A stretch of 64,000 bases of DNA from Rhodoplanes azumiensis (GTDB lineage: Bacteria; Pseudomonadota; Alphaproteobacteria; Rhizobiales; Xanthobacteraceae): NCBI RefSeq assembly GCF_042682915.1, contig NZ_JBHUIW010000018.1:68157-132156 (forward strand), in the 5' to 3' direction. Below, one piece after another: positions 56,491-64,000 of the stretch (position 1 is the first letter of the stretch; every line of letters begins with the position of its first letter). Made by a program: the position numbers and the translations under genes. A model generated the notes under the pieces. That model did not search any database. It was not told the DNA's origin and saw nothing but the letters and a program-made list of their open reading frames with translations.

Positions 56491-57438
56491 CTACTCGGCG
56501 GCGCTCTTCTGGGCCCAGCCGACATTGCCGGCGCCCTTGAGGCCGAGGATCTGGCGCGCCTCGGCCGGCGTCGCCACCGGGATGCTGAGCGCCTGCGCGA
56601 TCGTCACGATCCGCTCGACCTGCTCGGCGCTCGACTTGGCCAGCACCTTCGGGGCGAGATAGAGATTGTCCTCGAGGCCGACCCGGACGTTGCCGCCCAT
56701 GCCCATGGCGGTCGCCATCATGGGAAGCTGCGCCCGGCCCGCCGCGGAGAGCGACCAGGTGAAGTTCCTCTCGCCGATCATCCGGCAGGCCGACTCGTAC
56801 AGGAACACGAGATTGCCGACACTGGCCTGCATGCCGCCCAGAATGCCCAACACGAACTGGATGTGGATCGGCGCCTTCAGCACGCCGGTCGTGAGCAGGA
56901 ACTGGACGTTCGACAGCATGCCGGCGTCGTAGACCTCGAGCTCCGGCTTGGTTCCGGCCGCGGTCATGAACGTGGCGAACTCGGCGAGCGTCTTGAAGGT
57001 GTTCGGGAAGATCCAGTCCTCTGTCGCCTGCAGGAAGGGGATCTCCCAGTCGAAGCGCGGCTCCTTGATCTTCTGCGCGAGCGGATGGATCGCGAAGTTC
57101 ATCGAGCCGGTGTTGAGCGAGGCCAATTCCGGCTTCAGGAGCGCGACCGAGCGGGCACGCTCGGCGACCGTCATCTCCTTGGAGCCGCCCGTGGTGATGC
57201 AGATCGCCGCGTCGGTCGCGGCGCTGATCTTGCGCACGATCTCCTCGTAGAGCTTCGGATCAGCCGACGGCTTGCCGGTCCGCGGGTCGCGCGCATGCAC
57301 GTGGACGAGCGCGGCGCCGGCCTCGGCGGCGAGGATCGCGTCGGCCGCGATCTCGTCGGGCGTCAGCGGCAGATAGGGCGACAGGCTGGGGGTGTGCACG
57401 GATCCGGTGACGGCGGCCGTGATGATCAGCTTCGACAT
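56491..57438 (-). CDS. beta-keto acid cleavage enzyme (BKACE/Kce family)
   Basis: Zinc TIM-barrel enzyme of the BKACE family (315 residues), which splits a beta-keto acid with acetyl-CoA into acetoacetate and a CoA thioester. It has VTGSVHTPSLSPYLPLTPDEI, the metal-binding HVHARDPRTG and CITTGG, with the remaining ligand region in LEVYDAGMLSN and FVLGILGG. The exact substrate is unknown and varies across the family (3-keto-5-aminohexanoate, dehydrocarnitine and others). It is the last gene of a probable operon with the cyclase-family hydrolase and MFS genes; acetoacetate made here would feed the CoA-transferase next door. Confidence 0.88.
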   Translation of the reverse strand: MSKLIITAAVTGSVHTPSLSPYLPLTPDEIAADAILAAEAGAALVHVHARDPRTGKPSADPKLYEEIVRKISAATDAAICITTGGSKEMTVAERARSVALLKPELASLNTGSMNFAIHPLAQKIKEPRFDWEIPFLQATEDWIFPNTFKTLAEFATFMTAAGTKPELEVYDAGMLSNVQFLLTTGVLKAPIHIQFVLGILGGMQASVGNLVFLYESACRMIGERNFTWSLSAAGRAQLPMMATAMGMGGNVRVGLEDNLYLAPKVLAKSSAEQVERIVTIAQALSIPVATPAEARQILGLKGAGNVGWAQKSAAE

Positions 57439-57476
57439 CGAGAGTCCTTCGGGGTCTTCTGGAGAACAACTGCATT

Positions 57477-57576
57477 CATTCCGGGGCGCAAGCCGAAGGC
57501 CCGCGAGCCCGGAACCACACTCACAGACTGGGGTTATGGGTTCCGGGCTCGCCGCTTCGCGGCGCCCCGGAACGAC
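57477..57576. repeat. Palindromic intergenic repeat, copy 3
   Basis: About 100 bp from CATTCATTCCGGGGC to CGCCCCGGAACGAC, diverged from copies 1 and 2. It sits between the BKACE and cyclase genes, inside their probable operon, so a hairpin would be transcribed. Confidence 0.75.
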
Positions 57577-57593
57577 GGAGCACGGCGTATGCC

Positions 57594-58367
57594 TCACGCG
57601 TCCAGGATGGCGACGGCGCGGGTCCAGCCGGCCGAGGCGCCGCGGATCTTCGCCGGGAAGCAGGCGATCGTGAATCCGGTCGACGGCAGCAGCTCGAGAT
57701 TGTGCAGCTTCTCGAGGTGGCAGTAGCCGATCGTGCGACCCGCCTTGTGACCTTCCCAGATCAGGCTCGCATCCTTGGTCTGCGCATACCGCTTCGCCGT
57801 GTGGACGAAGGGTGCGTCCCAGCTCCAAGCGTCCGTGCCGGTGACGCGCACGCCGCGCTCGGTGAGATAGAGGGTCGCCTCGCGGCTCATGCCGCAGCCG
57901 GCCGCGACATAGCCCTCCCGCCCGTAGATCTCGCCGGCGCGCGTGTTGACGACGACGATCTCCAGCGGCTTCAGCGTGTGGCCGATGCGGGCCAGCTCCT
58001 TCTCGACGTCGGCGGCCGTGACCAGATAGCCGTCCTCGAAGTGCCGGAAGTCGAGCTTCACGCCCGGCTGGAAGCACCATTCGAGCGGCACCTCGTCGAT
58101 CGTGATGGCGCGCTCGCCGTCGTTCATGGTCGAGGCGAAGTGATACGGCGCGTCGAGATGGGTGCCGTTGTGGGTGGTGATCTGCACCCACTCGATCGCC
58201 CAGGCCTCGCCGTTCGGCAGATCCTCGGCCTTCAGGCCGGGGAAGAAGGGCAAGAGCTCGTCGGTCGTGTCGTGGTGGTTCCGGTACTTGATCTTCGGCT
58301 CGTAGACCGGAGGATCGGCGAGCGTGCCGTTCTCGAAGTAGATGGACAGGTCGATGATCTTGTTCAT
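57594..58367 (-). CDS. cyclase-family (kynurenine formamidase/isatin hydrolase-like) hydrolase
   Basis: Metal-dependent hydrolase of 257 residues. The metal motif HNGTHLDAPYHF (HxGTHxDxPxH) is intact, followed by VEKELARIGHTLKPLEIVVVNTRA and the late ELLPSTGFTIACFPAKI. Members open amides or lactam-like rings (isatin, formylkynurenine). Located between MFS and BKACE genes, it may produce the beta-keto acid used by the BKACE enzyme; this is inference. Start ATG at 58367. Confidence 0.85.
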   Translation of the reverse strand: MNKIIDLSIYFENGTLADPPVYEPKIKYRNHHDTTDELLPFFPGLKAEDLPNGEAWAIEWVQITTHNGTHLDAPYHFASTMNDGERAITIDEVPLEWCFQPGVKLDFRHFEDGYLVTAADVEKELARIGHTLKPLEIVVVNTRAGEIYGREGYVAAGCGMSREATLYLTERGVRVTGTDAWSWDAPFVHTAKRYAQTKDASLIWEGHKAGRTIGYCHLEKLHNLELLPSTGFTIACFPAKIRGASAGWTRAVAILDA

Positions 58368-58433
58368 GGGGTCTCTCCGGGGACGGGCCGGCCGCGGCGG
58401 GGACTGCGGCCGGCCCGGTGCTGCGCGCGGATG

Positions 58434-59672
58434 TCAGCTCCGCGGTGCAGCGGCGGCGGGGGTCGTCTGGAGGGCGGCGACCTCGGTTCGCGGCAGGAAG
58501 GCGGTGAGGATCGCGGCGAGGAGGAACGGCACGGCGCAGATCAGGATCGCCGTCTGCAGGCTGTAGGCCGTCGCGATGCCGCCCAGGATGAAGGGCGCGA
58601 AGGCGGAGACGCCGCGGCCGACGTTGAAGCAGAAGCCCGAGCCGGTGGTGCGCACGCGGGTCGGGAACAATTCGCCGTAATACGAGCCCATCAGGCCGAC
58701 GAAGGCCATGAAGAACGCGTAGGCCGGGCCCATCCACAGGAGCGTGGCGGCGTTCTCGGTCAGCGCGTAGACGGCGAGCATCACGGCCGAGCCGGCGAGC
58801 GACAGGACGAGCGCGTTGCGCTTGCCGATGAAGTCGGCGATCCAGCCGAAGGCGTTGTAGCCGATGAACATGCCGACGCTGAGGATGGTCATGAACATGC
58901 CCATGTCGGCGACCGACAGACCGCGCTCCTTGACCAGATAGGTCGGCAGCCAGGTGGTCGGCCCCCAATAGGCGGTCAGCGCGAAGGCGGAGACGAGCGT
59001 CGCGATGATGGTGTTCCGGGCGAGACCACCGGAGAAGATCTCCTTCACCGACACCTTCTCGACCTTGGCACCTTCACCGCGGGCGCGGGCGTCGCGCTGC
59101 TGCTTCCAGGCCTCCGATTCGGGAACGAAGAACCAGACGTAGACGGCGACGATCAGGGCGATGCCGGCGGTGAGGAACAGCGCCCGCCAGCCCCACATCG
59201 GGATGATCTTGCCGGCGAAGAACGAGGCGAGGCCGACGCCGACCGGGAACGAGCTCATCACGAAGGCAGCGGCGCGGCCGCGCTGTGCGGGCGGCCAGGT
59301 CTCGGCGATGTAGGCCGCGATCACGCCCCACAGTCCGCCGAGACCGAGGCCGGCCAGGAAGCGCAGGATCAGGATCTCGGTCCACGAGTTGGCGAACGCG
59401 ATCACCATGGTGAGCAGGCTGAAGCTGATCAGCGACCACAGCATCGCCTTGCGGCGCCCGTAGTTGTCGGAATACCAGCCCATCACCACGCTGGAGATGC
59501 CGACACCGATGAGCGTCGCGGTGGCGAGCAGGCCGGCTTCCGAGCGGGTGAGGCCGAGATCGTTCATGATCGGCTGGAACGCCATGGCGAGCAGCACGAG
59601 ATCCATGGCGTCGAACGTGTAGGCCGCGAATCCTCCGCCGAGGACGCGCCATTTGGTCGTGTCTTTGGTCAT
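58434..59672 (-). CDS. MFS transporter (AAHS-type, aromatic acid/carboxylate)
   Basis: A 412-residue, twelve-helix major-facilitator permease. MFS motif DNYGRRKAML between helices 2 and 3, the AETWPPAQRGRAAAF segment, and a second GRRK-like site in GWIADFIGKRNAL. The SSVVMGWYSDNYGRRKA arrangement suits the aromatic-acid/H+ symporter class. GGGGGT precedes the ATG. First gene of an operon with the hydrolase and BKACE genes; the TetR-type regulator is divergent with an 18-bp palindrome between. Substrate not known. Confidence 0.88.
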   Translation of the reverse strand: MTKDTTKWRVLGGGFAAYTFDAMDLVLLAMAFQPIMNDLGLTRSEAGLLATATLIGVGISSVVMGWYSDNYGRRKAMLWSLISFSLLTMVIAFANSWTEILILRFLAGLGLGGLWGVIAAYIAETWPPAQRGRAAAFVMSSFPVGVGLASFFAGKIIPMWGWRALFLTAGIALIVAVYVWFFVPESEAWKQQRDARARGEGAKVEKVSVKEIFSGGLARNTIIATLVSAFALTAYWGPTTWLPTYLVKERGLSVADMGMFMTILSVGMFIGYNAFGWIADFIGKRNALVLSLAGSAVMLAVYALTENAATLLWMGPAYAFFMAFVGLMGSYYGELFPTRVRTTGSGFCFNVGRGVSAFAPFILGGIATAYSLQTAILICAVPFLLAAILTAFLPRTEVAALQTTPAAAAPRS

Positions 59673-59830
59673 GCGTAACCCCCAATCATTCCGTCGGCTC
59701 GTCGCGGGCGAGACGGTCGCGAGGCGTCGGGTCACACGACGCCGCCGGCGGCCCGAGGGGAGGGTCGACCGGCCTGACCACGCCCGCGGGCGACCGCGGC
59801 TCGTTTCCATGTTCAGCGTCGCCACGGTAG

Positions 59831-59848
59831 ACTGTACGTACGTACAGT
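59831..59848. promoter_or_regulatory. Perfect 18-bp palindrome, probable TetR operator
   Basis: ACTGTACGTACGTACAGT is its own reverse complement. It lies 158 bp upstream of the MFS start and about 450 bp before the divergent TetR gene. The intergenic region (59673-60301) is otherwise without a credible gene. Confidence 0.75.
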
Positions 59849-60301
59849 GCATCCGGAAAATCACGGTCCGCCCCTGCGACGACGATGGGGAGGGGTTGCG
59901 AATTCGGCAGGGCTGACGCGGTTCCCGACTCGGGTCGTCCACACGCCGCTCTGCGCCGATGCCGGCAGGGCGGCTGCGCGGCCTCGGCGACGGTGCGGTG
60001 TCCCGGGCGCGGCGCAACGCCCGGCGAACCGAGCCCCGGGGGCGATCGCGCGAGGCGGACGGATCGGCTCCTTGCCGTGCCGCGCTGGACCCCGGCTCGG
60101 CGGTGCATCCGGCCTGCGGCGGCTGCGCCTTGGCCGAGGCACGCGGCCGATCCACCGGAGAGTCGTCTCGCTCTTCGGATGCGCAGATCGGAGCCGCGAG
60201 GGGCGGAGCCGCAATCTTGCGGAGTGGACAGCGGCGGCGCGGCGCGACTAAGTTGCCGCCGATCAGCCGGGCTCGCCTCCACGAAAGGTCATCGCGGCCG
60301 T

Positions 60302-61108
60302 ATGACGTCCATTCCTCCGCGCGACCGCACGATGACGCCCGCCGATCCGGATTCCGAAACGCCTCTGCGCAAGCGCCGCCGCAAGCCGGCGGCACCGACC
60401 GGTGCGACGGCGACATCCCGCCCGCCTGCGGCGGCATCGCGAAAGCGGCCCGCGGCGACCGCCGAGGAGCCGAGCCGTCGCGCCAAGATTCTGCGCGCCG
60501 CCGAGCGGCTGTTCGCCCAGGAGGGCTTCCACGGCGCCTCGATGCGCGACATCGCCGAGGCCGCCGGCGTCGGCCTGTCGATCGTGGTCTATCACTTCGA
60601 GACCAAGCAGAACCTCTATCGCGCCGTCTTCGCCGAGCACGAGAAGCTGTTCGGCGAACGCCTCGCCGAGCTGCACGCCATCACGGATCTGCACGCGCCC
60701 GACGCCGTGGAGCGCATCGTCACCGCCTTCGTGATGCCGGTGATGCGCCAGCAGGCGCGTCCGGACGGCAAGTACTACTCGATGCTGACGGTACGCGAGG
60801 CGTCCGACCCGCACGAGCGGTCGCGCGGCATCCTGCGCGATTATTACGACCCGATGGCGCGCGAGTTCATCGCCGCGCTGCAGCGCGCGCTGCCGGACAA
60901 GTCGCCCGAGTATCTGCACTGGGCGTATCTGTTCGCGGTGGGCGCGCTGGTGATGAACTTCTTCGACGAGCGCATGTCGCGCCTCTCCAAGCACCGTTAC
61001 AAGCCCGGCGACCTGCCGACCAAGGGCCGCTTCCTGGTGCGCTTCATCACGGCCGGCATCATGGCCGGGCCGGACGTTCCGCCGGACGGTGCTCCCCCGT
61101 CGGCGTGA
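60302..61108 (+). CDS. TetR-family regulator
   Basis: A 268-residue regulator. A long Pro/Arg-rich N-terminal extension (about 1-55), then a TetR DNA-binding domain AKILRAAERLFAQEGFHGASMRDIAEAAGVGLSIVVYHFETKQNLYRAVF, and a helical ligand domain with FVMPVMRQQARPDGKYYSMLTVREASDPHERSRG. Divergent from the MFS operon, with a palindrome in the shared gap: probably its local repressor. The start ATG at 60302 could instead be 60332. The ligand is unknown. Confidence 0.87.
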   Translation: MTSIPPRDRTMTPADPDSETPLRKRRRKPAAPTGATATSRPPAAASRKRPAATAEEPSRRAKILRAAERLFAQEGFHGASMRDIAEAAGVGLSIVVYHFETKQNLYRAVFAEHEKLFGERLAELHAITDLHAPDAVERIVTAFVMPVMRQQARPDGKYYSMLTVREASDPHERSRGILRDYYDPMAREFIAALQRALPDKSPEYLHWAYLFAVGALVMNFFDERMSRLSKHRYKPGDLPTKGRFLVRFITAGIMAGPDVPPDGAPPSA

Positions 61109-61132
61109 CGAAGCCCGCGGCCGCGGACCCCC

Positions 61133-62380
61133 TCAGGGGTTCCGCTCCCCCTCGCCCGGCGTCAGGCCGTAGCGGGCGACGAGATCCCAGACGTGCTGCG
61201 GCACCATGTGGCGCAGGCGCTTCGGCCGTTGCCGGCGCAGGTGCAGGATGGTCTCGATCGCCTTCATCTCGAGGCGCGCGCGGGCGAATTCGAGCCCGCG
61301 CGGGCCGATCCTCGGCATCAGCCAGCCGACCAAGGGGCGCAGAAAATCCGGCGTGCCGCGCACCGGCAGGCCGCCGGCCGCCCGCTCGGTGTTCTTCAGG
61401 AAGCCCTTCACGGGAGCGCGGCGATTGCCGCCGGTGCCGGGTTCGGTCGTGCGCACCTCGTCGCCGAGGAGATCCAAAAGCTCCTCGCCGCGGGCGTTGC
61501 GGACCAGGAGCCACTGCTCGCCCTCGCCGCCCATGTAGCCGACCGTGATGTCGGCGAGCGCGTTGGTGTAGTCGACGCAGGTGCGGCAGGTGAGCGGGAA
61601 GAAATCGCCCGGAAGCTTGGACAGCGGCAGCATCAGGAACGGGATGCGCCTCTCGCTGCCGTCGGAAAAGCGCAGCTCGACGTGATAGTCGGCGCGGAAC
61701 TCGAGATACGTGATGGTCGAGGGATCGTCGGCGAGCAGCGCCAGGAACCCGTGAAAATTCTCGGTCGTGGTGTTGTCCGAGCACGGCGTGCCGACGACGT
61801 AGATCCTCTCGAAGCCGAGATCGGATTCGATCGCCCGCAGTGCGTGGATCTGGCACGGGATGCCGACCACGGCGATGCGCTTGAAGCCGTGTGCGGCGGC
61901 CGGCTCCAGCAGCGCGAGCAGCGGCGCGTAGCCCATCCGCATGCCGCGGCACTGCGCCATGCCCTCGGGCCGCGTCACCAGCACGGGCCGCGGCCGCCAC
62001 CGGTCGGCCGGATCGGCCGCCATGGCGAGCACCGCGTCGACGGCGCCGGTCTCCAAGAGCCGCTCGCCGATGCGGGTGACGATGCCGGTCCACTGCGCCC
62101 CCGGCCGCGGCGTCCTCAGAGCGGCGCGCAGCATCTTGCGGAACGGACCGAAGAACAGCTCGTCCGCCTTCGCCGGATCACGGGCGCGGCCGTGCACGGC
62201 CGTCTCCATGGCCGGATAGTCGGGCTTGAGGAACTGGCAGGCGTGGCCGCACCAGCCGGGCGTCGCCATGCGCGAGATGCCGCAGTCGGTGCACAGGTCG
62301 CGCCGCACGGCGGCGCCGATCGGCGGCGTCCACACCGGGGGGATCGACGGCTGCTCGATCGACGGCTGATGGAGGGTCAC
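61133..62380 (-). CDS. FrhB/BciB-like flavin and iron-sulfur reductase
   Basis: A 415-residue protein of the coenzyme F420 hydrogenase/dehydrogenase beta-subunit superfamily. N-terminal cysteine set in CTDCGISRMATPGWCGHACQF, a central VVGIPCQIHALRAIE, GTPCSDNTT and TCRTCVDYTNALADITVGYMGGEGE near 300, the pattern that binds 4Fe-4S clusters plus FAD. The same family contains BciB, the 8-vinyl reductase of chlorophyll synthesis, but no photosynthesis genes are visible here, so the substrate is open. Start is GTG 62380 (GGAG seven bases before), as no ATG precedes the first cysteine motif. Confidence 0.78.
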   Translation of the reverse strand: MTLHQPSIEQPSIPPVWTPPIGAAVRRDLCTDCGISRMATPGWCGHACQFLKPDYPAMETAVHGRARDPAKADELFFGPFRKMLRAALRTPRPGAQWTGIVTRIGERLLETGAVDAVLAMAADPADRWRPRPVLVTRPEGMAQCRGMRMGYAPLLALLEPAAAHGFKRIAVVGIPCQIHALRAIESDLGFERIYVVGTPCSDNTTTENFHGFLALLADDPSTITYLEFRADYHVELRFSDGSERRIPFLMLPLSKLPGDFFPLTCRTCVDYTNALADITVGYMGGEGEQWLLVRNARGEELLDLLGDEVRTTEPGTGGNRRAPVKGFLKNTERAAGGLPVRGTPDFLRPLVGWLMPRIGPRGLEFARARLEMKAIETILHLRRQRPKRLRHMVPQHVWDLVARYGLTPGEGERNP

Positions 62381-62516
62381 GGCCCGCTCCGCGTGACGCG
62401 GCGCCTGCCGCCGCGACCGACGATAGGCCGAGCGGTCGCGAACCGCCAAGCGGGTGAAACGCGGATGGCTTCCGGGATGGGTCCGGCCGGGCCGATTCCG
62501 GCCGTCTCGAACGACC

Positions 62517-63488
62517 TCACTGACCGACGAGCGAGACGAAGCTCGGGCCGTCCGGCGCAGCGGCCACGGGTCGGACGGCGGCCGGCTGCGGCGCCGCCGC
62601 CACCGCAGGCCCGGTCTCTGGCAGGGTCGCGACCGGAACCGACTTGGTGACGACCGGCATCGACGGCAGCGGGTAAGGCGGCACCAGGACGATGGTGCCG
62701 GGCGTGATCTCCGGTCCGGGCAGCAGGCGCGCCTCGGCGATCCGGGTCTTGAGCAGCGTCAGCGAGCGCTCGACCTCGACGGCCGCCGGCAGCGGCGTCG
62801 CGATGACGAGCCGCTCCATCGCGTAGCCGTAGGAGGCGGCGCGGTTGACCAGCGACTGCTGCACCCAGCTCATGATCAGGGCGTTCTCGGCCATCCGGGC
62901 CTGGGCGTTGGCGGCCTCGCCGGGCGTCAGGCCGTTCACGTGCTGGAGGCTCTTGCCGCGCTTGATGTCCATGTCGAGCACGCGGCGCGCCACCGTGACC
63001 CAGTAGGGCAGCCGGGTGACGTCGTTGCGGATGTCGTCGTTGAGCTTGCCGTAGCGCGCTGTCGCCGAGCGGAACGCCGTCTGCATCAGCACCTGCTCGT
63101 AGGCGGCGATGTTGAAGACGAACCACTCCTGGCGGACGCCGCGATTGATGCCGTACTCCTCGATGATCGAGTACCAGCGCTGGCGCTCGTAGGGCGCCTC
63201 GATCAGCGGGAAGGCGAGATCCCGCATCAGCCGCTCGTCCTCGGTGTAGGGATAGGCCGAGACCGGCAGGCCCGCCTGCTGGGCCGCCGCCGGCCCCATC
63301 CAGTCGTGGATGCCGTCGCGCACCAGGCCGGTCTTGACGCGGCCGAAATCGCCGTTGAACGAGCAGCCGCCGAGCAGCGCCGCCACGGCCGCGATCGCGA
63401 GCCCCGGCAGGCGACCGCGTCCCGTGCCCGCACGCGTGCCCGCACGCGCGCTCGCGCCCGGCCTGCGAGCCTTCACCACGATCGTCAC
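62517..63488 (-). CDS. DUF-type lipoprotein, unknown
   Basis: A 323-residue lipoprotein. Lipobox LLGGCSFN near residue 40 after a signal segment. The mature part is helical (MRDLAFPLIEAPYERQRWYSIIEEYGINRG, WFVFNIAAYEQVLMQTAFRSATARYGKLNDDI) and ends in an Ala/Pro-rich tail with a final SFVSLVGQ. I do not recognise the family. The start is GTG 63488 with a weak ribosome site; it lies 11 bp after the stop of the next-upstream small gene. Confidence 0.7.
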   Translation of the reverse strand: MTIVVKARRPGASARAGTRAGTGRGRLPGLAIAAVAALLGGCSFNGDFGRVKTGLVRDGIHDWMGPAAAQQAGLPVSAYPYTEDERLMRDLAFPLIEAPYERQRWYSIIEEYGINRGVRQEWFVFNIAAYEQVLMQTAFRSATARYGKLNDDIRNDVTRLPYWVTVARRVLDMDIKRGKSLQHVNGLTPGEAANAQARMAENALIMSWVQQSLVNRAASYGYAMERLVIATPLPAAVEVERSLTLLKTRIAEARLLPGPEITPGTIVLVPPYPLPSMPVVTKSVPVATLPETGPAVAAAPQPAAVRPVAAAPDGPSFVSLVGQ

Positions 63489-63498
63489 CTCGCCGCAC

Positions 63499-63696
63499 TC
63501 ACCGCCGGGCCGAGGGACGTCGTCCCTTGCGGGCGGCCGCCGAGCCGCCGTCGCGCAGCCCGTCGCGCGGCTCGTCGCCGTAGCGATCGACCCGCACCAC
63601 CGGCAGGATGATGATGGTGGCCGGCTCGTCGGCCGTGCGACCCCGCCCGTCGCTGTAGACGCGACGTCCGGCCGGGAACGTGATGATGGTGCCCAT
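63499..63696 (-). CDS. small basic protein, conserved-looking
   Basis: A 65-residue protein with MGTIITFPAGRRVYSDGRGR followed by ATIIILPVVRVDRYGD and a basic tail. GGAGG sits five bases before the ATG, and the gene is directly upstream of the lipoprotein gene, so the two are probably one operon. Function unknown. Confidence 0.55.
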   Translation of the reverse strand: MGTIITFPAGRRVYSDGRGRTADEPATIIILPVVRVDRYGDEPRDGLRDGGSAAARKGRRPSARR

Positions 63697-64000
63697 GGCG
63701 TCCTCCACCGGGTCGGGAATGACCCGCGGCTTGCCACGTTCGATTACGCGCCGACATGGTTAACGGTTGGTTAAGCGTAACGCCTTGGTCCACAAGGGTT
63801 GTAAGCGGGTGACAGGGGGCGGCTTTCCGCGCCGACGGGCGTCGTCGCGCCGGCTGCCCGACCCGCACTCCGTCATGGCCCGCTAGTCGCGGCCATTCAC
63901 GCCCGGACGGCTGCCGCAACCACGATCGTGGATGGCCGGGACGACCCCACGGCTGTCCGGCACGGATTGTGCTTTATGCGGCGAGCCTCGGTTGGTGGCG

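Noticed and set aside
61133..62380. Firm annotation as chlorophyllide 8-vinyl reductase BciB
   Set aside because: No bacteriochlorophyll or reaction-centre gene in the window; superfamily assignment only.

Overview
The window looks like chromosomal DNA of a GC-rich alphaproteobacterium, most likely of the order Hyphomicrobiales (Rhizobiales). This rests on a DUF1476/F1-ATPase zeta-inhibitor gene next to purC, a GTTC-N7-GTTC LexA box before recA, a class I fumarase, and rhizobial-type palindromic intergenic repeats. The genus cannot be named from the sequence. No rRNA, tRNA or CRISPR array was recognised.

Layout: 0.2-1.9 kb, motA-motB. 2-5.7 kb, a glutathione transferase, the purC-purS-purQ purine genes and the zeta inhibitor. 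5.7-9 kb, a cytochrome b561, a TrmJ-type RNA methyltransferase with an unusual nuclease-like tail, small proteins and a cold-shock protein. 9.4-23 kb, monomeric isocitrate dehydrogenase, a cyclic-nucleotide-gated channel, alaS, two tandem paralogous polytopic membrane proteins that look like GT-C glycosyltransferases, and recA with its SOS box. 23.2-33.9 kb, a compact Mu-like transposable element (repressor, Ner-like protein, MuA, MuB, GemA, capsid, Mor, protease, tape measure) inserted just upstream of recA. It lacks terminase, portal, sheath, baseplate and tail-fibre genes, and its late genes are in an unusual order.

35.5-38 kb holds a bufferin (copper-binding RiPP) operon: DUF2282 precursor, DUF692 maturase, DUF2063 partner and DoxX membrane protein. 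38-47 kb has an orphan TctC binding protein, a DUF3616 protein, a HigBA-type toxin-antitoxin pair, fumarase, an AT-rich HEPN-like gene of foreign appearance, a lectin-like secreted protein, a cupin and small secreted proteins. 47-51.7 kb has a class A penicillin-binding protein, a DUF1214/DUF1254 pair and a nuclease-like protein.

52-61 kb is a catabolic neighbourhood centred on acetoacetate. It has 3-hydroxybutyrate dehydrogenase, a GntP permease broken by a one-base frameshift, and both subunits of a 3-oxoacid CoA-transferase. It also has a BKACE-type beta-keto-acid cleavage enzyme, a cyclase-family hydrolase, an MFS carrier and a divergent TetR regulator with a perfect 18-bp palindrome in the shared intergenic region. 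The window ends with an FrhB/BciB-like flavo-iron-sulfur protein, a lipoprotein and a small conserved-looking ORF.

The most promising leads are the minimal Mu-like element as a possible satellite or domesticated element, the acetoacetate-converging gene cluster with unknown substrate, the tandem GT-C-like pair, and the TrmJ/DUF559 fusion.
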